Source: Streptomyces sp. TRM70350 (lineage in GTDB: Bacteria > Actinomycetota > Actinomycetes > Streptomycetales > Streptomycetaceae). Taken from it: DNA of 64,000 nucleotides. The notes beneath the pieces were generated by a model. The model made no database searches. It was given only the letters and a program-made list of their open reading frames with translations, and was not told the DNA's origin. Below, piece after piece: positions 16,601 through 24,103 of this stretch. Both the position numbers and the translations under genes were made by a program. Position 1 is the stretch's first letter; the number at the start of each line of letters is the position of its first letter. The DNA is taken from contig NZ_JAHUXH010000028.1 of assembly GCF_019219825.1 (NCBI RefSeq), positions 1 through 64,000 of the forward strand, written 5' to 3'.

Positions 16601-17320
16601 GAACCCGCTCGGCGTCGCCGTCACCGTCACCCCGCCGGCCAGCGCGAGCGTGGATTCGCCCGACCGCAGTGACCGCATCGCCAGATGCAGGGCGACCAAC
16701 GAGGACGAACACGCCGTGTCGACGGAGATCGCCGGCCCCTCCAGGCCGAAGGTGTAGGCGATACGGCCGGACGCCACACTGCTGAGCTTGCTGGTCAGCA
16801 GGTACCCCTCGAACTCCTCGGGCCCTTCCAGCCCCAGATAGCTCTGCTCGACCACGCCCGCGAAGACACCGGTACGGCTGCCCCGCAGACCGGCGGGATC
16901 GATCCTGGCGTGTTCGAAGGTCTCCCAGGCGGTCTCCAGCAGCAGCCGCTGCTGGGGGTCCATCGCCTGGGCCTCGCGCGGGGAGATGCCGAAGAACCCC
17001 GCGTCGAAGAGGGGCGCGTCGTGCAGGAAGCCGCCCTCGCGCGTGTAGGAGGTGCCCGGCGTGTTCGGGTCCGGGGCATAGAGCCCGTCGAGGTCCCAGC
17101 CGCGGTCCGTCGGAAACGCGGTGATCCCGTCCCCGCCGTCGGCCACCAGCCGCCACAGGTCCTCCGGCGAGGCCACGCCCCCCGGGAAGCGACAGGCCAT
17201 CCCGACGATCGCCACGGGTTCGCCGGCGCCCGACTCCAGTTCGGCGAGCCGCTGCTGGGCCTTGTGGAGATCGGCGGTGACCCGCCTCAGGTACTCGACG
17301 AGCTTGTCTTCATTGGACAT
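10694..17320 (-). CDS. PKS-C: KS-AT-DH-KR-ACP-thioester reductase
   Basis: 2208 aa. N-terminal docking helix (1-32), KS (active Cys about 204), AT (GHSIGE Ser about 650; HAFH, malonyl type), DH (HVIAGSAVLP, His about 953; HPALLDAALH), KR (LDD, Tyr about 1601), ACP (GFDSL, Ser about 1767) and a C-terminal reductase domain from about 1840 (GASGFLG cofactor motif; YLQSK, Tyr about 2010). The reductase releases the chain as an aldehyde instead of a lactone or acid, the hallmark of polyketide-alkaloid pathways that continue with a transaminase. There is no thioesterase domain. Six 13-aa repeats interrupt the KR structural subdomain, and the AT/KS part is nearly identical to PKS-B. As the final module it would add C1-C2 and leave an enal. 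Confidence 0.95.
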   Translation of the reverse strand: MSNEDKLVEYLRRVTADLHKAQQRLAELESGAGEPVAIVGMACRFPGGVASPEDLWRLVADGGDGITAFPTDRGWDLDGLYAPDPNTPGTSYTREGGFLHDAPLFDAGFFGISPREAQAMDPQQRLLLETAWETFEHARIDPAGLRGSRTGVFAGVVEQSYLGLEGPEEFEGYLLTSKLSSVASGRIAYTFGLEGPAISVDTACSSSLVALHLAMRSLRSGESTLALAGGVTVTATPSGFVDFSRQSGLAPDGRVKSFAAAADGTAWSEGVGLLLLERLSDARRNNHRVLAVVRGSAVNQDGASNGLTAPNGPSQERVIRQALADAGLTEADIDAVEAHGTGTRLGDPIEAQALLATYGRRRPKDRPLHLGSLKSNIGHTVAAAGVGGVIKMVEAMRRGVLPRSLHIDAPTPMVDWASGAVELLTHQRDWPSGQAPRRAAVSAFGVSGTNAHVILEQAPEESEPPATTGTHTPTVLPWLLSAKSEPALRAQAQRLLTHLQDHPDQSPLDIAHSLATTRTTHDHRAVITGNGTTQLREGLAVLAQGRNGADVVSGTVRPGSTAFLFTGQGAQRINMGRELYDAFPAYAAAFDEVTAALDPHLPVPLTEIITTGHHLHDTTNTQPALFAVEVALHHLLTTWGIHPDYLTGHSIGEITAAHLAGVLTLHDAATLVTTRARLMQTAPPGGTMIAIQATENDITPHLTPHLTIAAHNAPHSLVIAGDTTAAHQLAQKMREQGHKTTELAVSHAFHSPHMDPVLDAFHRVAQTLTYHEPHIPVVSTLTGRIATGDELRTAGYWTDQLRGTVRFADSVRTLAEQGVTAFVEVGPDQVLAALARETVDSPDVLTVAALRRDRPEAETVVEALGRLHRHGVAVDWPTFFSGTGARQVDLPSYAFQRERYWVESSGDGGDPASLGLSSGDHPLLGAAVGVAGSDETLFTSRISLRTHAWLADHVIAGSAVLPSAALVELAVRAGDEVGCTDLDELVTPVPLVVPERGGVQLQVAVGAPDASGRRTVTVHARPDDGDLPWTRYAYGWLSVRAPGRPARLDQWPPADADPVDPADVYALLMEAGVRYGPVFRALTRAWRRGDDVFAELGLDEAARGDAAEHLLHPALLDAALHAALPGAARHGSGSVAVWRGVRLYARGASALRARLTLGDDGTLAVRLADRAGLPVATVDAVTMRTLDAGEVSDAITRAGDSLFRVDWAPLLSTPVEPVRWAALEHAAPGARTFATVDEVAAAVASGAPVEAVLLRGASPANGVLDTTAAAGPGSGDLGATAEDAPPHNGHLDTTADASPGNGHLDTTAGAPPHNGHLHTTATAGPGSGDLGAAAHEAARRVLRLVQRWLADDRLADTPLVVVTRGAMAVHANESVDPGAAAVWGLVRSAQSEAPGRIVLVDTDAEPGETVRDQVLGCGEPQLAVRDGRFLVPRLRRPAEEADAAGQARWEGGGTVLITGGTGSLGALVARHLVHKHGVRHLLLASRRGEQAEGAAELAAELKEFGADVTVAACDVADREELAALLARVPAAHPLTAVVHTAGVLDDGVIGAQSPERLAAVFRPKAEAAWHLHDLTRDADLSAFVLFSSIAGVVGGPGQSTYAAANSFLDGLAQHRRALGLAATSLAWGLWSQDGGMSGGLSQTDLNRIARSGFRPVTAETGPALLDRAVGLGSPTLVATPVDVTALRDLDEVPALLRGLVRTPPRRTVRDTGTAAEPLVERLAALPEVERRKLVAEEVLAEVAGVLGHADAAAVAPDQPFLKLGFDSLTAVELRNRLTARAGVRLPATVVFDHPTPAALAGHLSELLGGRTQGPAAKTDVPDFAAEVRLAEDIRPAADVVSVADDPRHVLLTGASGFLGAFLMRDLMRTTRATVHCLVRGEDEAGAHARLRENLERYGVWDEVDADRLSVVVGDLAQPRLGLAEDAFDHLARTVDAVYHNGARVHWLHPYATLKAANVLGTEEILRLAARHRTVPVHYVSTVGVFDGTAARGVPLRVTDPTGPAERLPSGYLQSKWVAERIIGIARDRGLPVSVYRVDVISGDQRNGACQTSDFVWLSIKGLLQAGGVPADVGGRFHLLPVDYVSAAILRIASRPSAAGGTFHLFNPSSISLRECIRHLRSFGYSLTELDWNTWRARVHDDPANAMAPLLHAFEMMTADTDAFYPPMDTTETEAALDGSGIVCPPLTRELFEKYVRFFVETGHFPAAG
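13316..13552. repeat. Coding minisatellite in PKS-C (six 13-aa units)
   Basis: About 237 bp inside the PKS-C frame encode six consecutive units of the forms APPHNGHLDTTA, ASPGNGHLDTTA and AGPGSGDLGATA (13, once 14, residues each). The insert lies in the structural KR subdomain before the catalytic KR and keeps the frame. Confidence 0.8.
14983..16579. repeat. 1.6-kb near-identical repeat, PKS-C copy (AT and KS C-terminal half)
   Basis: This stretch matches 20528-22124 at a constant offset of 5545 bp. Reading by eye, 14983-15936 differs at only about three positions. A divergent 94-bp island (15937-16030) follows, then 16031-16579 is again almost identical. It covers the AT, the KS-AT linker and much of the KS. 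Confidence 0.85.
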
Positions 17321-17363
17321 ACGGGATCGATTTCTCCTTGAGGCACACGGTTGGCCGGCACCG

Positions 17364-20300
17364 TCAGCCGGCGGATCGGCCGAGCTGAGAGTCGATGAAA
17401 CGGAAGAGTTCGTCCGCCGACGCGGTCTCCAGGCCCTCAGCGGTTTCGGAGGCCCCCTGCGCCGGCGTCAGCTTCGCCACGAGCGCCTGCAGCCGTGCGG
17501 CGACCTCGGCGCGTTCGGCTTCCGGCTCCGGTGCGGTGTCCAGCAGTGCTTCCAGCCTGTCCAGTTCGGCCAGGACGCCCCGGCCGGCGCCGTCCCGCGG
17601 CGCCACGTGCTCCAGCAGCGCGGCGGCGAGCGCGGTGGGGGTGGGATGGTCGAAGACCATCGTCGCGGGCAGCCGGGCTCCGGCTGCCGCGTTGAGCCGA
17701 TTGCGCAGCTCCACCGCGGTCATCGAGTCGAAGCCCAGCTCCTGGAACGAGTGGTCGGCCGCCACCGCGTCCGGGGAGGCGTGCCCGAGGACCGCGGCCA
17801 CCTCGGTGCGCACCAGCGACAGCGCCCACTCCTCGCGCTCCGCCGCCGACGCCCCGGCGAGCCGGTCTGCGGCCGACGCGGAGGAGACCGCCGCGGGGCT
17901 CGCCGCGCGCCGCGCCGGACCGCCGCCCTCCGTCAACGTCCGCAGCAGCGGCGGGACCTGGGACCCGCTCCCCAGGTCGGCGAGGCTCAGCGGGGTGGCC
18001 ACGGGCGCCGCGACGCCCGCGGCGAGCGCCCGGTCGAACAGCGCCAGCCCCTCCGCCCGGGTCATGGGCCTGAACCCGCTGCGCACGAACCGCTCAAGGT
18101 CCTTCTGGGTCAGCTGCGCGTTGATACCGGCCAGCCGGGAGTTGATACCGGCCGAGTGGGCGTCGGTCCCGGCCGGGTGGCTGTCGGTCCCGGCCGGGTG
18201 GGTGTCGGTCCCGTCCGGGTGGGTGTCGGGCCCGTCCGATTCCCACATGCCCCAGGCGAGGGAGACGGCCGGGAGGCCCTGCGCCCGCCGGTAGTGGGCG
18301 AGCCCGTCCAGGTAGGCGCCGGCCGCCGCGTAGTTGGACTGCCCGGGGCCGCCGAACACTCCCACGGTGGAGGAGAACAGGACGAACGCGGCCAGGTCCG
18401 CGTCCCGCGTCAACTCGTGCAGGTGCCAGGCACCCTCGGCCTTCGGGCCCAGCACCGTCCGCAGCCGGTCCGGTGTCATCGCCTCGAACAGGCTGTTGTC
18501 GAGGACGCCCGCCGTGTGCACGACTCCGGTCAGCGGGTGATCGGCGGGGATGTCCGCCAGCAGCTCGGCGAGCGCGGCACGGTCGGTGACATCGCAGGCG
18601 GCGATCGTGACCTCGGCCCCGAGCTCTTTCAGATCGGCCGCCAACTCCGCGGCTCCTTGGGCCTGTTCCCCGCTCCGACTGGCGAGGAGCAGGTGCCGGA
18701 CGCCGTGGTCCCCCGCCAGATGCCGGGCGACCAGGCTGCCCAGGGTTCCGGTCCCGCCGGTGATCAGTACGGTGCCCGCCGGGTCCCAGGACGGCGTGTC
18801 CAGAGGCCCGGTGGCGGCCGGGACGCGCCGCAGCCGGGGCAGCAGCACCTCGCGGCCGCGCAGGGCGGCCTGCGGCTCGCCGGTGGCCAGGACCGCCGAC
18901 AGCGACTCGGCGGGGGCCTCCCGTTCGGCGTCCACGAGGACGACCCGGTCCGGTGTCTCCGACTGCACGGACCGCACCAGGCCCCACAGGGCCGCGCTCG
19001 CGGGGTCCGGCACGTCCGCGTCGAGCGCCGCCACCGCACCCCGGGTCAGCACGACCAGCGGAGTCCCGGCCAGCCGTTCGTCGGCCAGCCACGCGCGCAG
19101 GACGTGCAGCGCCCGCGTCGTACCGCCGAGCGGGGAGGCGTGGGACGGCCAGGGCAGCACCACCGCGTCGACCCGGCCGGCCGAGGAGGCGGCAGCGGCC
19201 ACGTCCGCGTACTCCTCGTACTCCTCGTACTCCTCGAGGACGTCGTCGAACTCCTTGAGGACATCGTCGCCGAACGGAGCGGGCAGCCCGGAACCCGCCG
19301 TACGCAGCACTCCCCAGCGCACGCCTCGCGCACCGGTCGCCGGGGCCGCCGGACGCCATTCGACGGCGAAGAGTCCGTCGGCGCCCTCGCCCGGTGCCGC
19401 GCGGAACCGGTCGGCGGGAATGTCGCGGAACTCGATCGAGTCGACCGTGGCGACCAACTGCCCCTGTGCGTCGGTGAGCCGCAGCGCGATCGTCCGCTCG
19501 TCCAGCTCGGTGATGCGCGCGTGCACGGCGGTGGCGCCGGTGGCGTGGACCCGCACCCCGCGCCATGTGCCGGGCACGGCCACACTGCCGTCCAGTGCCA
19601 CGGTGGAGCGGTCGGCGAGGACGTCCTCGAACAGAGCGGGATGAAGGGCGTACCGCGCGGCCTCCGCCGCCAGGTCCTCCGGGACTGTCACGTCGGCACC
19701 GGCGGTCGTGGCGCCGGCCGGTCCGTCGCCCGCGGGGCCTGCCGGGGAGTCGTCGCTCAGGTAGTGACCGTGCGCGTGGAGGGTCCAGGGAGCGTCGGCG
19801 GCCGTGTCGGGGCGGGCGTACACCGCCACCGCGCGCCGCCCGTCCTCGGCGTACGCGCCCGCCCTGACCTGGATCCGCACGGCACCCTCCGCGGGCAGCG
19901 CCAGCGGAGCCTCCAGCCGCAGGTCGGCCAGGGCGGCGCAGCCGATCTCGTCACCGGCGCGGACCGCCATCTCCACCAGCGCCGGCGCCGACAGCACGGG
20001 CACCCCCCGCACGGTGTGCCGCGCGAGCGAGGGATGGGTGCGCAGCGAGAGTCGGCTGGTGAAGACCGCCTCGGAGGAGTCGGCGAGGCCGATGGAGGAC
20101 CCCAGCAGCGGATGGCCGCCGCCCGCCGTCCCGTGCGCCGTGCCGCTCACCGGCTCCAGCCAGTAGCGCTGGTGCTGGAAGGCGTACGTGGGCAGCTCGA
20201 CGGTGCGCGCGGACGTCTCCGTGAAGTACGCCGGCCAGTCCACCTCCGTACCTCCGATGTGGAGGTTCGCGACCGCGGTCAGCAGGGTCCCCACTTCGGG

Positions 20301-22871
20301 ACGACCCTTGCGCAGGGTCGAAAGGGTCACCTTGCCGTTCGCCTCGCGCAGGCCGTCGGCGGCCATCGGCGCGCAGACGCTGTCGGGGCCCACCTCCAGG
20401 AAGGTGGTGACCCCCGCGTCCTCCAGCGTGCGAACGGCGTCCAGGAAACGCACCGGCTCACGGATCTGGCGCACCCAGTACTCGGGCGAGGACCACTGCC
20501 CCGGACGGACGAGCTCCCCGGTGACGCTGGACACGACGGGGATGTGTGGTTCGTGGTAGGTGAGGGTTTGGGCGACGCGGTGGAATGCGTCGAGGACGGG
20601 GTCCATGTGGGGGGAGTGGAAGGCGTGGCTGACGGCGAGTTCCGTGGTTTTGTGGCCTTGTTCGCGCATTTTCTGTGCGAGTTGGTGTGCTGCTGTGGTG
20701 TCGCCGGCGATGACGAGTGAGTGGGGGGCGTTGTGGGCGGCGATGGTGAGGTGGGGGGTGAGGTGGGGTGTGATGTCGTTTTCGGTGGCTTGGATGGCGA
20801 TCATGGTGCCGCCGGGTGGGGCGGTTTGCATGAGTCGGGCTCGGGTGGTGACGAGGGTGGCGGCGTCGTGGAGGGTGAGGACGCCGGCGAGGTGGGCTGC
20901 GGTGATTTCGCCGATGGAGTGGCCGGTGAGGTAGTCGGGGTGGATGCCCCAGGTGGTGAGGAGGTGGTGGAGGGCGACTTCGACGGCGAAGAGGGCGGGT
21001 TGGGTGTTGGTGGTGTCGTGGAGGTGGTGTCCGGTGGTGATGATTTCGGTGAGGGGCACGGGTAGGTGGGGGTCGAGGGCTGCGGTGACCTCGTCGAAGG
21101 CGGCGGCGTAGGCGGGGAAGGCGTCGTAGAGCTCGCGTCCCATGTTGATGCGCTGCGCGCCCTGCCCCGTGAACAGGAAGGCAGTGCTTCCCGGGCGGAC
21201 GGTGCCGGAGACGACGTCCGCCCCGTTCCGCCCCTGCGCCAAGACTGCGAGTCCTTCGCGGAGTTGGGTGGTGTCGTTGCCGGTGATGACGGCGCGGTGG
21301 TCGTGGGTGGTGCGGGTGGTGGCGAGGGAGTGGGCGATGTCCAGGGGGGACTGCTCGGGGTGGTCCTGGAGGTGGGTGAGCAGGCGCTGGGCCTGGGCGC
21401 GCAGGGCCGGTTCGGACTTGGCGGACAGCAGCCAGGGCAGGACGGTCGGGGTGTGGGTTCCCGTTGTGGCCGGGGGCTCGGTCTCCTCGGGCGCCTGCTC
21501 CAGGATCACATGCGCGTTCGTCCCGCCGAATCCGAAGGACGAGACACCGGCACGGCGGGCATGACCGGTCTCCGGCCAGTCGCGCTGGTGGGTGAGGAGT
21601 TCCACGGCTCCTGAGGCCCAGTCGACCATCGGGGTGGGCGCGTCGATGTGCAGGGACCGGGGCAGGACCCCGCGCCGCATCGCCTCCACCATCTTGATGA
21701 CTCCGCCCACACCGGCCGCGGCCTGCGCGTGTCCGATGTTGGACTTGAGGGAGCCGAGGTGGAGGGGGCGGTCCTTGGGGCGTCGTCGGCCGTAGGTGGC
21801 GAGCAGGGCTTGGGCTTCGATGGGGTCGCCGAGGCGGGTGCCGGTGCCGTGCGCTTCGACGGCGTCGATGTCGGCTTCGGTGAGGCCGGCGTCGGCGAGT
21901 GCCTGGCGTATGACGCGTTCCTGGGAGGGGCCGTTGGGTGCGGTGAGTCCGTTGCTGGCGCCGTCCTGGTTGACGGCGGAGCCGCGGACGACGGCGAGGA
22001 CGCGGTGGTTGTTGCGGCGGGCGTCGGACAGCCGTTCCAGCAGCAGCAGTCCCACGCCCTCGGACCAGGCGGTGCCGTCCGCCGCCGCGGCGAACGACTT
22101 CACCCGGCCGTCCGGCGCCAGCCCCCGCAGCCGCGAGAACTCCACGAACGCCACCGGCGTCGACATGACGGTCGCACCGCCGGCCAGCGCCAGTTCGCAC
22201 TCCCCCCTGCGCAGCGCACCGGCCGCCAGGTGCAGTGCGACCAGCGAGGACGAGCACGCCGTGTCGACCGTGACGGCGGGGCCCTCCAGGCCGTACGTGT
22301 AGGACAGCCGGCCCGAGGCGATGCTGCCCGCGCTGCCGCTGAAGAGATAGCCCTCGGCGTTCTCCGGAGGCAGGCCCGGACGTGAGCCGTAGTCGTTGTA
22401 CATCACACCCGTGAACACCCCGGTGCGGCTGCCGCGCAGCGACCTGGGGTCGACGCCGGCGCGTTCGAACGCCTCCCACGCCGTCTGCAGGAGCAGTCGC
22501 TGCTGCGGGTCGGTGGTCAGGGCCTCACGCGGTGACATCCCGAAGAACGCCGCGTCGAAGAGGTCGGCGTCGTGCAGGAAGCCGCCCTCGCGGCCGTAAC
22601 TGGTCCCCGCCCGCTCCGGATCGGGGTCGTAGAGCCGTTCGAGGTCCCAGCCCCGGTTGTCGGGGAACGGAGTCACCGCGTCCACGCCGTCGGCCACCAG
22701 CCGCCACAGGTCCTCCGGCGAGGCCACGCCCCCCGGGAAGCGACAGGCCATCCCGACGATCGCGATCGGCTCACGCTGCCTGTCCTCGATCTCGCGCAGC
22801 TGACTGCGTGCGTCACGGGCATCGGCGATGGCTCGCTTGAGGTAGTCGCGGAGTTTCTCCTCGCCCGCCAT
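17364..22871 (-). CDS. PKS-B: single module KS-AT-(degenerate DH)-KR-ACP
   Basis: 1835 aa from ATG 22871 (GGGGAG nine bases upstream; the frame continues upstream to 23012 but that part is not PKS). Docking helix EEKLRDYLKRAIADARD, KS (Cys about 206), AT (Ser about 652, HAFH, malonyl), DH remnant (from about 920), KR (Tyr about 1514), ACP (Ser about 1716), C-terminal docking helices. The DH has S instead of P in HxxxGxxxxP, lacks the YGPxF segment (about 36 aa shorter than in PKS-C) and reads HPALFED instead of HPALLD, so dehydration is unlikely. The KR reads LDN instead of LDD and YAAAG instead of YAAAN, so its activity and stereochemistry are uncertain. The module would leave oxygen at C5. 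Confidence 0.93.
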   Translation of the reverse strand: MAGEEKLRDYLKRAIADARDARSQLREIEDRQREPIAIVGMACRFPGGVASPEDLWRLVADGVDAVTPFPDNRGWDLERLYDPDPERAGTSYGREGGFLHDADLFDAAFFGMSPREALTTDPQQRLLLQTAWEAFERAGVDPRSLRGSRTGVFTGVMYNDYGSRPGLPPENAEGYLFSGSAGSIASGRLSYTYGLEGPAVTVDTACSSSLVALHLAAGALRRGECELALAGGATVMSTPVAFVEFSRLRGLAPDGRVKSFAAAADGTAWSEGVGLLLLERLSDARRNNHRVLAVVRGSAVNQDGASNGLTAPNGPSQERVIRQALADAGLTEADIDAVEAHGTGTRLGDPIEAQALLATYGRRRPKDRPLHLGSLKSNIGHAQAAAGVGGVIKMVEAMRRGVLPRSLHIDAPTPMVDWASGAVELLTHQRDWPETGHARRAGVSSFGFGGTNAHVILEQAPEETEPPATTGTHTPTVLPWLLSAKSEPALRAQAQRLLTHLQDHPEQSPLDIAHSLATTRTTHDHRAVITGNDTTQLREGLAVLAQGRNGADVVSGTVRPGSTAFLFTGQGAQRINMGRELYDAFPAYAAAFDEVTAALDPHLPVPLTEIITTGHHLHDTTNTQPALFAVEVALHHLLTTWGIHPDYLTGHSIGEITAAHLAGVLTLHDAATLVTTRARLMQTAPPGGTMIAIQATENDITPHLTPHLTIAAHNAPHSLVIAGDTTAAHQLAQKMREQGHKTTELAVSHAFHSPHMDPVLDAFHRVAQTLTYHEPHIPVVSSVTGELVRPGQWSSPEYWVRQIREPVRFLDAVRTLEDAGVTTFLEVGPDSVCAPMAADGLREANGKVTLSTLRKGRPEVGTLLTAVANLHIGGTEVDWPAYFTETSARTVELPTYAFQHQRYWLEPVSGTAHGTAGGGHPLLGSSIGLADSSEAVFTSRLSLRTHPSLARHTVRGVPVLSAPALVEMAVRAGDEIGCAALADLRLEAPLALPAEGAVRIQVRAGAYAEDGRRAVAVYARPDTAADAPWTLHAHGHYLSDDSPAGPAGDGPAGATTAGADVTVPEDLAAEAARYALHPALFEDVLADRSTVALDGSVAVPGTWRGVRVHATGATAVHARITELDERTIALRLTDAQGQLVATVDSIEFRDIPADRFRAAPGEGADGLFAVEWRPAAPATGARGVRWGVLRTAGSGLPAPFGDDVLKEFDDVLEEYEEYEEYADVAAAASSAGRVDAVVLPWPSHASPLGGTTRALHVLRAWLADERLAGTPLVVLTRGAVAALDADVPDPASAALWGLVRSVQSETPDRVVLVDAEREAPAESLSAVLATGEPQAALRGREVLLPRLRRVPAATGPLDTPSWDPAGTVLITGGTGTLGSLVARHLAGDHGVRHLLLASRSGEQAQGAAELAADLKELGAEVTIAACDVTDRAALAELLADIPADHPLTGVVHTAGVLDNSLFEAMTPDRLRTVLGPKAEGAWHLHELTRDADLAAFVLFSSTVGVFGGPGQSNYAAAGAYLDGLAHYRRAQGLPAVSLAWGMWESDGPDTHPDGTDTHPAGTDSHPAGTDAHSAGINSRLAGINAQLTQKDLERFVRSGFRPMTRAEGLALFDRALAAGVAAPVATPLSLADLGSGSQVPPLLRTLTEGGGPARRAASPAAVSSASAADRLAGASAAEREEWALSLVRTEVAAVLGHASPDAVAADHSFQELGFDSMTAVELRNRLNAAAGARLPATMVFDHPTPTALAAALLEHVAPRDGAGRGVLAELDRLEALLDTAPEPEAERAEVAARLQALVAKLTPAQGASETAEGLETASADELFRFIDSQLGRSAG
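18111..18236. repeat. Coding minisatellite in PKS-B (six 7-aa units)
   Basis: A 126-bp tract of six 21-bp units encodes DGPDTHP, DGTDTHP, AGTDSHP, AGTDAHS, AGINSRL and AGINAQL in order. It extends the linker between KR and ACP and preserves the frame. Unit divergence increases toward the C-terminal side. Confidence 0.85.
20528..22124. repeat. 1.6-kb near-identical repeat, PKS-B copy
   Basis: Direct-repeat partner of 14983-16579, same orientation. Besides a few point differences, the copies differ by a 94-bp island and by the segment after NIGH (AQAAAG here, TVAAAG in PKS-C). Confidence 0.85.
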
Positions 22872-23080
22872 GATTCTCAGCTCCCCAGTGTGAAGTCCGA
22901 ATGAAAGTGAAAGATAGGGAAACCCGGGAATGTCCTGGTAATCGATCGACTTCCTTCGGGTCGATGGCCGTGATGTTACTTCCCGATGAGCGGCCGGTTG
23001 CTGACGCCCCATTACTCTGCGGAAGGTCCGTCAGAATATTCCACAACGGTTTTCCGGGCGGGAAAGGGGTAGTCGTTCTC

Positions 23081-23458
23081 ATGGCGCAGCTCACGAATGA
23101 CGTGGAGAAACACACGGCGCTGTACGTGGAGGCGTTCAACGCGGGGAACCTGGACGCGGTCAACGCGATGTACACCGAGGACGCCGTCGCGGTCTGGGAG
23201 CCGGGCGTCCCCCTCACGGGGCAGGCCCGGATCGAGGCGGTCAGGGAATTCCTCGCCCGCGGCCCGAAGATGACGGCCGTTCCGCGGCAGTCCTTCGTCG
23301 CCGGCGACACCGCCCTGCTGATCGTCGACTGGACCATCGACACCACGGACGCCGACGGCAGGCCGGAGCGGCTGTCCGGCGTCGGCGCCGACGTCCTGCG
23401 CCTGGGCGCGGACGGCAACTGGCGCTACGCCGTCGACGATCCGTACGGCGGTCAGTGA
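23081..23458 (+). CDS. SnoaL-like / ketosteroid-isomerase-fold protein 1
   Basis: 125 aa from ATG 23081; the frame is open further upstream but that part has no family features. The NTF2-like pattern is clear: a helix YVEAFNAGNLDAVNAMYTEDA, then VWEPGVPLTGQARIEAVREFL, then paired strands ending DVLRLGADGNWRYAVDDP. The fold includes polyketide cyclases (SnoaL), epoxide hydrolases and isomerases. In streptazone-type pathways a protein of this fold is, as I recall, implicated in carbocycle formation, so a cyclase role is a reasonable guess. It is divergent from PKS-B and paralogous to the next gene. Confidence 0.85.
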   Translation: MAQLTNDVEKHTALYVEAFNAGNLDAVNAMYTEDAVAVWEPGVPLTGQARIEAVREFLARGPKMTAVPRQSFVAGDTALLIVDWTIDTTDADGRPERLSGVGADVLRLGADGNWRYAVDDPYGGQ

Positions 23459-23504
23459 GCCGGACCGACCGGCCGCGCGGCCGACGCCGGCGGACACCGC
23501 CTCA

Positions 23505-23579
23505 CGCTCGGCGCCTCTCGCTCGGCGCCTCTCGCTCACCGCATCGAGCCTCTGCATCGAGCTTCTGCATTCAGCCTCT
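23505..23579. repeat. Tandem repeats between the two SnoaL-like genes
   Basis: CGCTCGGCGCCTCT occurs twice in tandem (23505-23518, 23519-23532). Three degenerate 13-bp units (GCATCGAGCCTCT, GCATCGAGCTTCT, GCATTCAGCCTCT) follow at 23541-23579. The TCGAGC cores recall SARP-binding heptamers, but the 13-bp period does not match the usual 11 or 22 bp. Confidence 0.7.
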
Positions 23580-23616
23580 GCTGCCTCTGCTGTCAGAACC
23601 TGGGGGTCTTCCTTCC

Positions 23617-24033
23617 ATGGCCATTACCGTCGACATCGATTTCGACAATCCGGATCTCACCGACGACACCGACCTGCAGAACGAGATCTTTCTTCAGGTG
23701 TTCAACTCGGGCGACGGCGAGCTGTTCGACAAGCTGTACCGCGAGGACTCGATCTCCAACTTCTCGGGCGAGCCGCTGACCGGCGCCGCCCGGCTGGCGT
23801 TCTTCAAGGAGTTCCTCGCGTCGAAGCCCGTGCTCCAGGCGGAGGTCACGCATTCCTACGTGGCCGGTGACGTGGCCCTGATCGGGGTCCGCTTCACCAT
23901 CGACGGCACGGACGCCGACGGCAAGCCCATGCACCTGGAGGGCAACTGCACGGATGTCCTGCGCCGCGGCGAGGACGGCCGCTGGCTGATGGCCATCGAC
24001 CGGCCGGTGACCGGGGGGCTGCTGCCGGAATAG
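23617..24033 (+). CDS. SnoaL-like / ketosteroid-isomerase-fold protein 2
   Basis: 138 aa from ATG 23617. It shares the NTF2-like layout with the preceding protein (QVFNSGDGELFDKLYREDS; GEPLTGAARLAFFKEFLASKP; FTIDGTDADGKP; DVLRRGEDGRWLMAIDRP), so the pair arose by duplication. An acidic N-terminal extension (DIDFDNPDLTDDTD) distinguishes it. The two may act as a heteromer or on successive intermediates; only their fold is certain. A terminator follows immediately. Confidence 0.85.
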   Translation: MAITVDIDFDNPDLTDDTDLQNEIFLQVFNSGDGELFDKLYREDSISNFSGEPLTGAARLAFFKEFLASKPVLQAEVTHSYVAGDVALIGVRFTIDGTDADGKPMHLEGNCTDVLRRGEDGRWLMAIDRPVTGGLLPE

Positions 24034-24051
24034 AGGCGGCTTCCGGGCAAC

Positions 24052-24103
24052 GTCCCCGCGCGCCGACCCGACTCCGGACCGGCGCGGGGGGACCGGTGTT
24101 TTT
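24052..24103 (+). terminator. Intrinsic terminator after SnoaL-like gene 2
   Basis: A 14-bp GC-rich stem (24052-24065 with 24080-24093, one mismatch) is followed by CGGTGTTTTT. It separates the SnoaL pair from the monooxygenase operon, which must have its own promoter in 24104-24215. Confidence 0.8.

Noticed and set aside
17121..20720. 1199-codon + strand frame opposite PKS-B
   Set aside because: Shadow of the PKS coding strand; parts of it repeat exactly where the PKS repeats, with no independent protein features.
22872..23012. N-terminal extension of PKS-B
   Set aside because: No docking-domain features and no ribosome site; ATG 22871 has GGGGAG and gives a typical docking helix.
23544..23576. 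SARP binding site made of TCGAGC repeats
   Set aside because: The period is 13 bp rather than 11 or 22 bp and the third unit is degenerate; kept only as a repeat observation.
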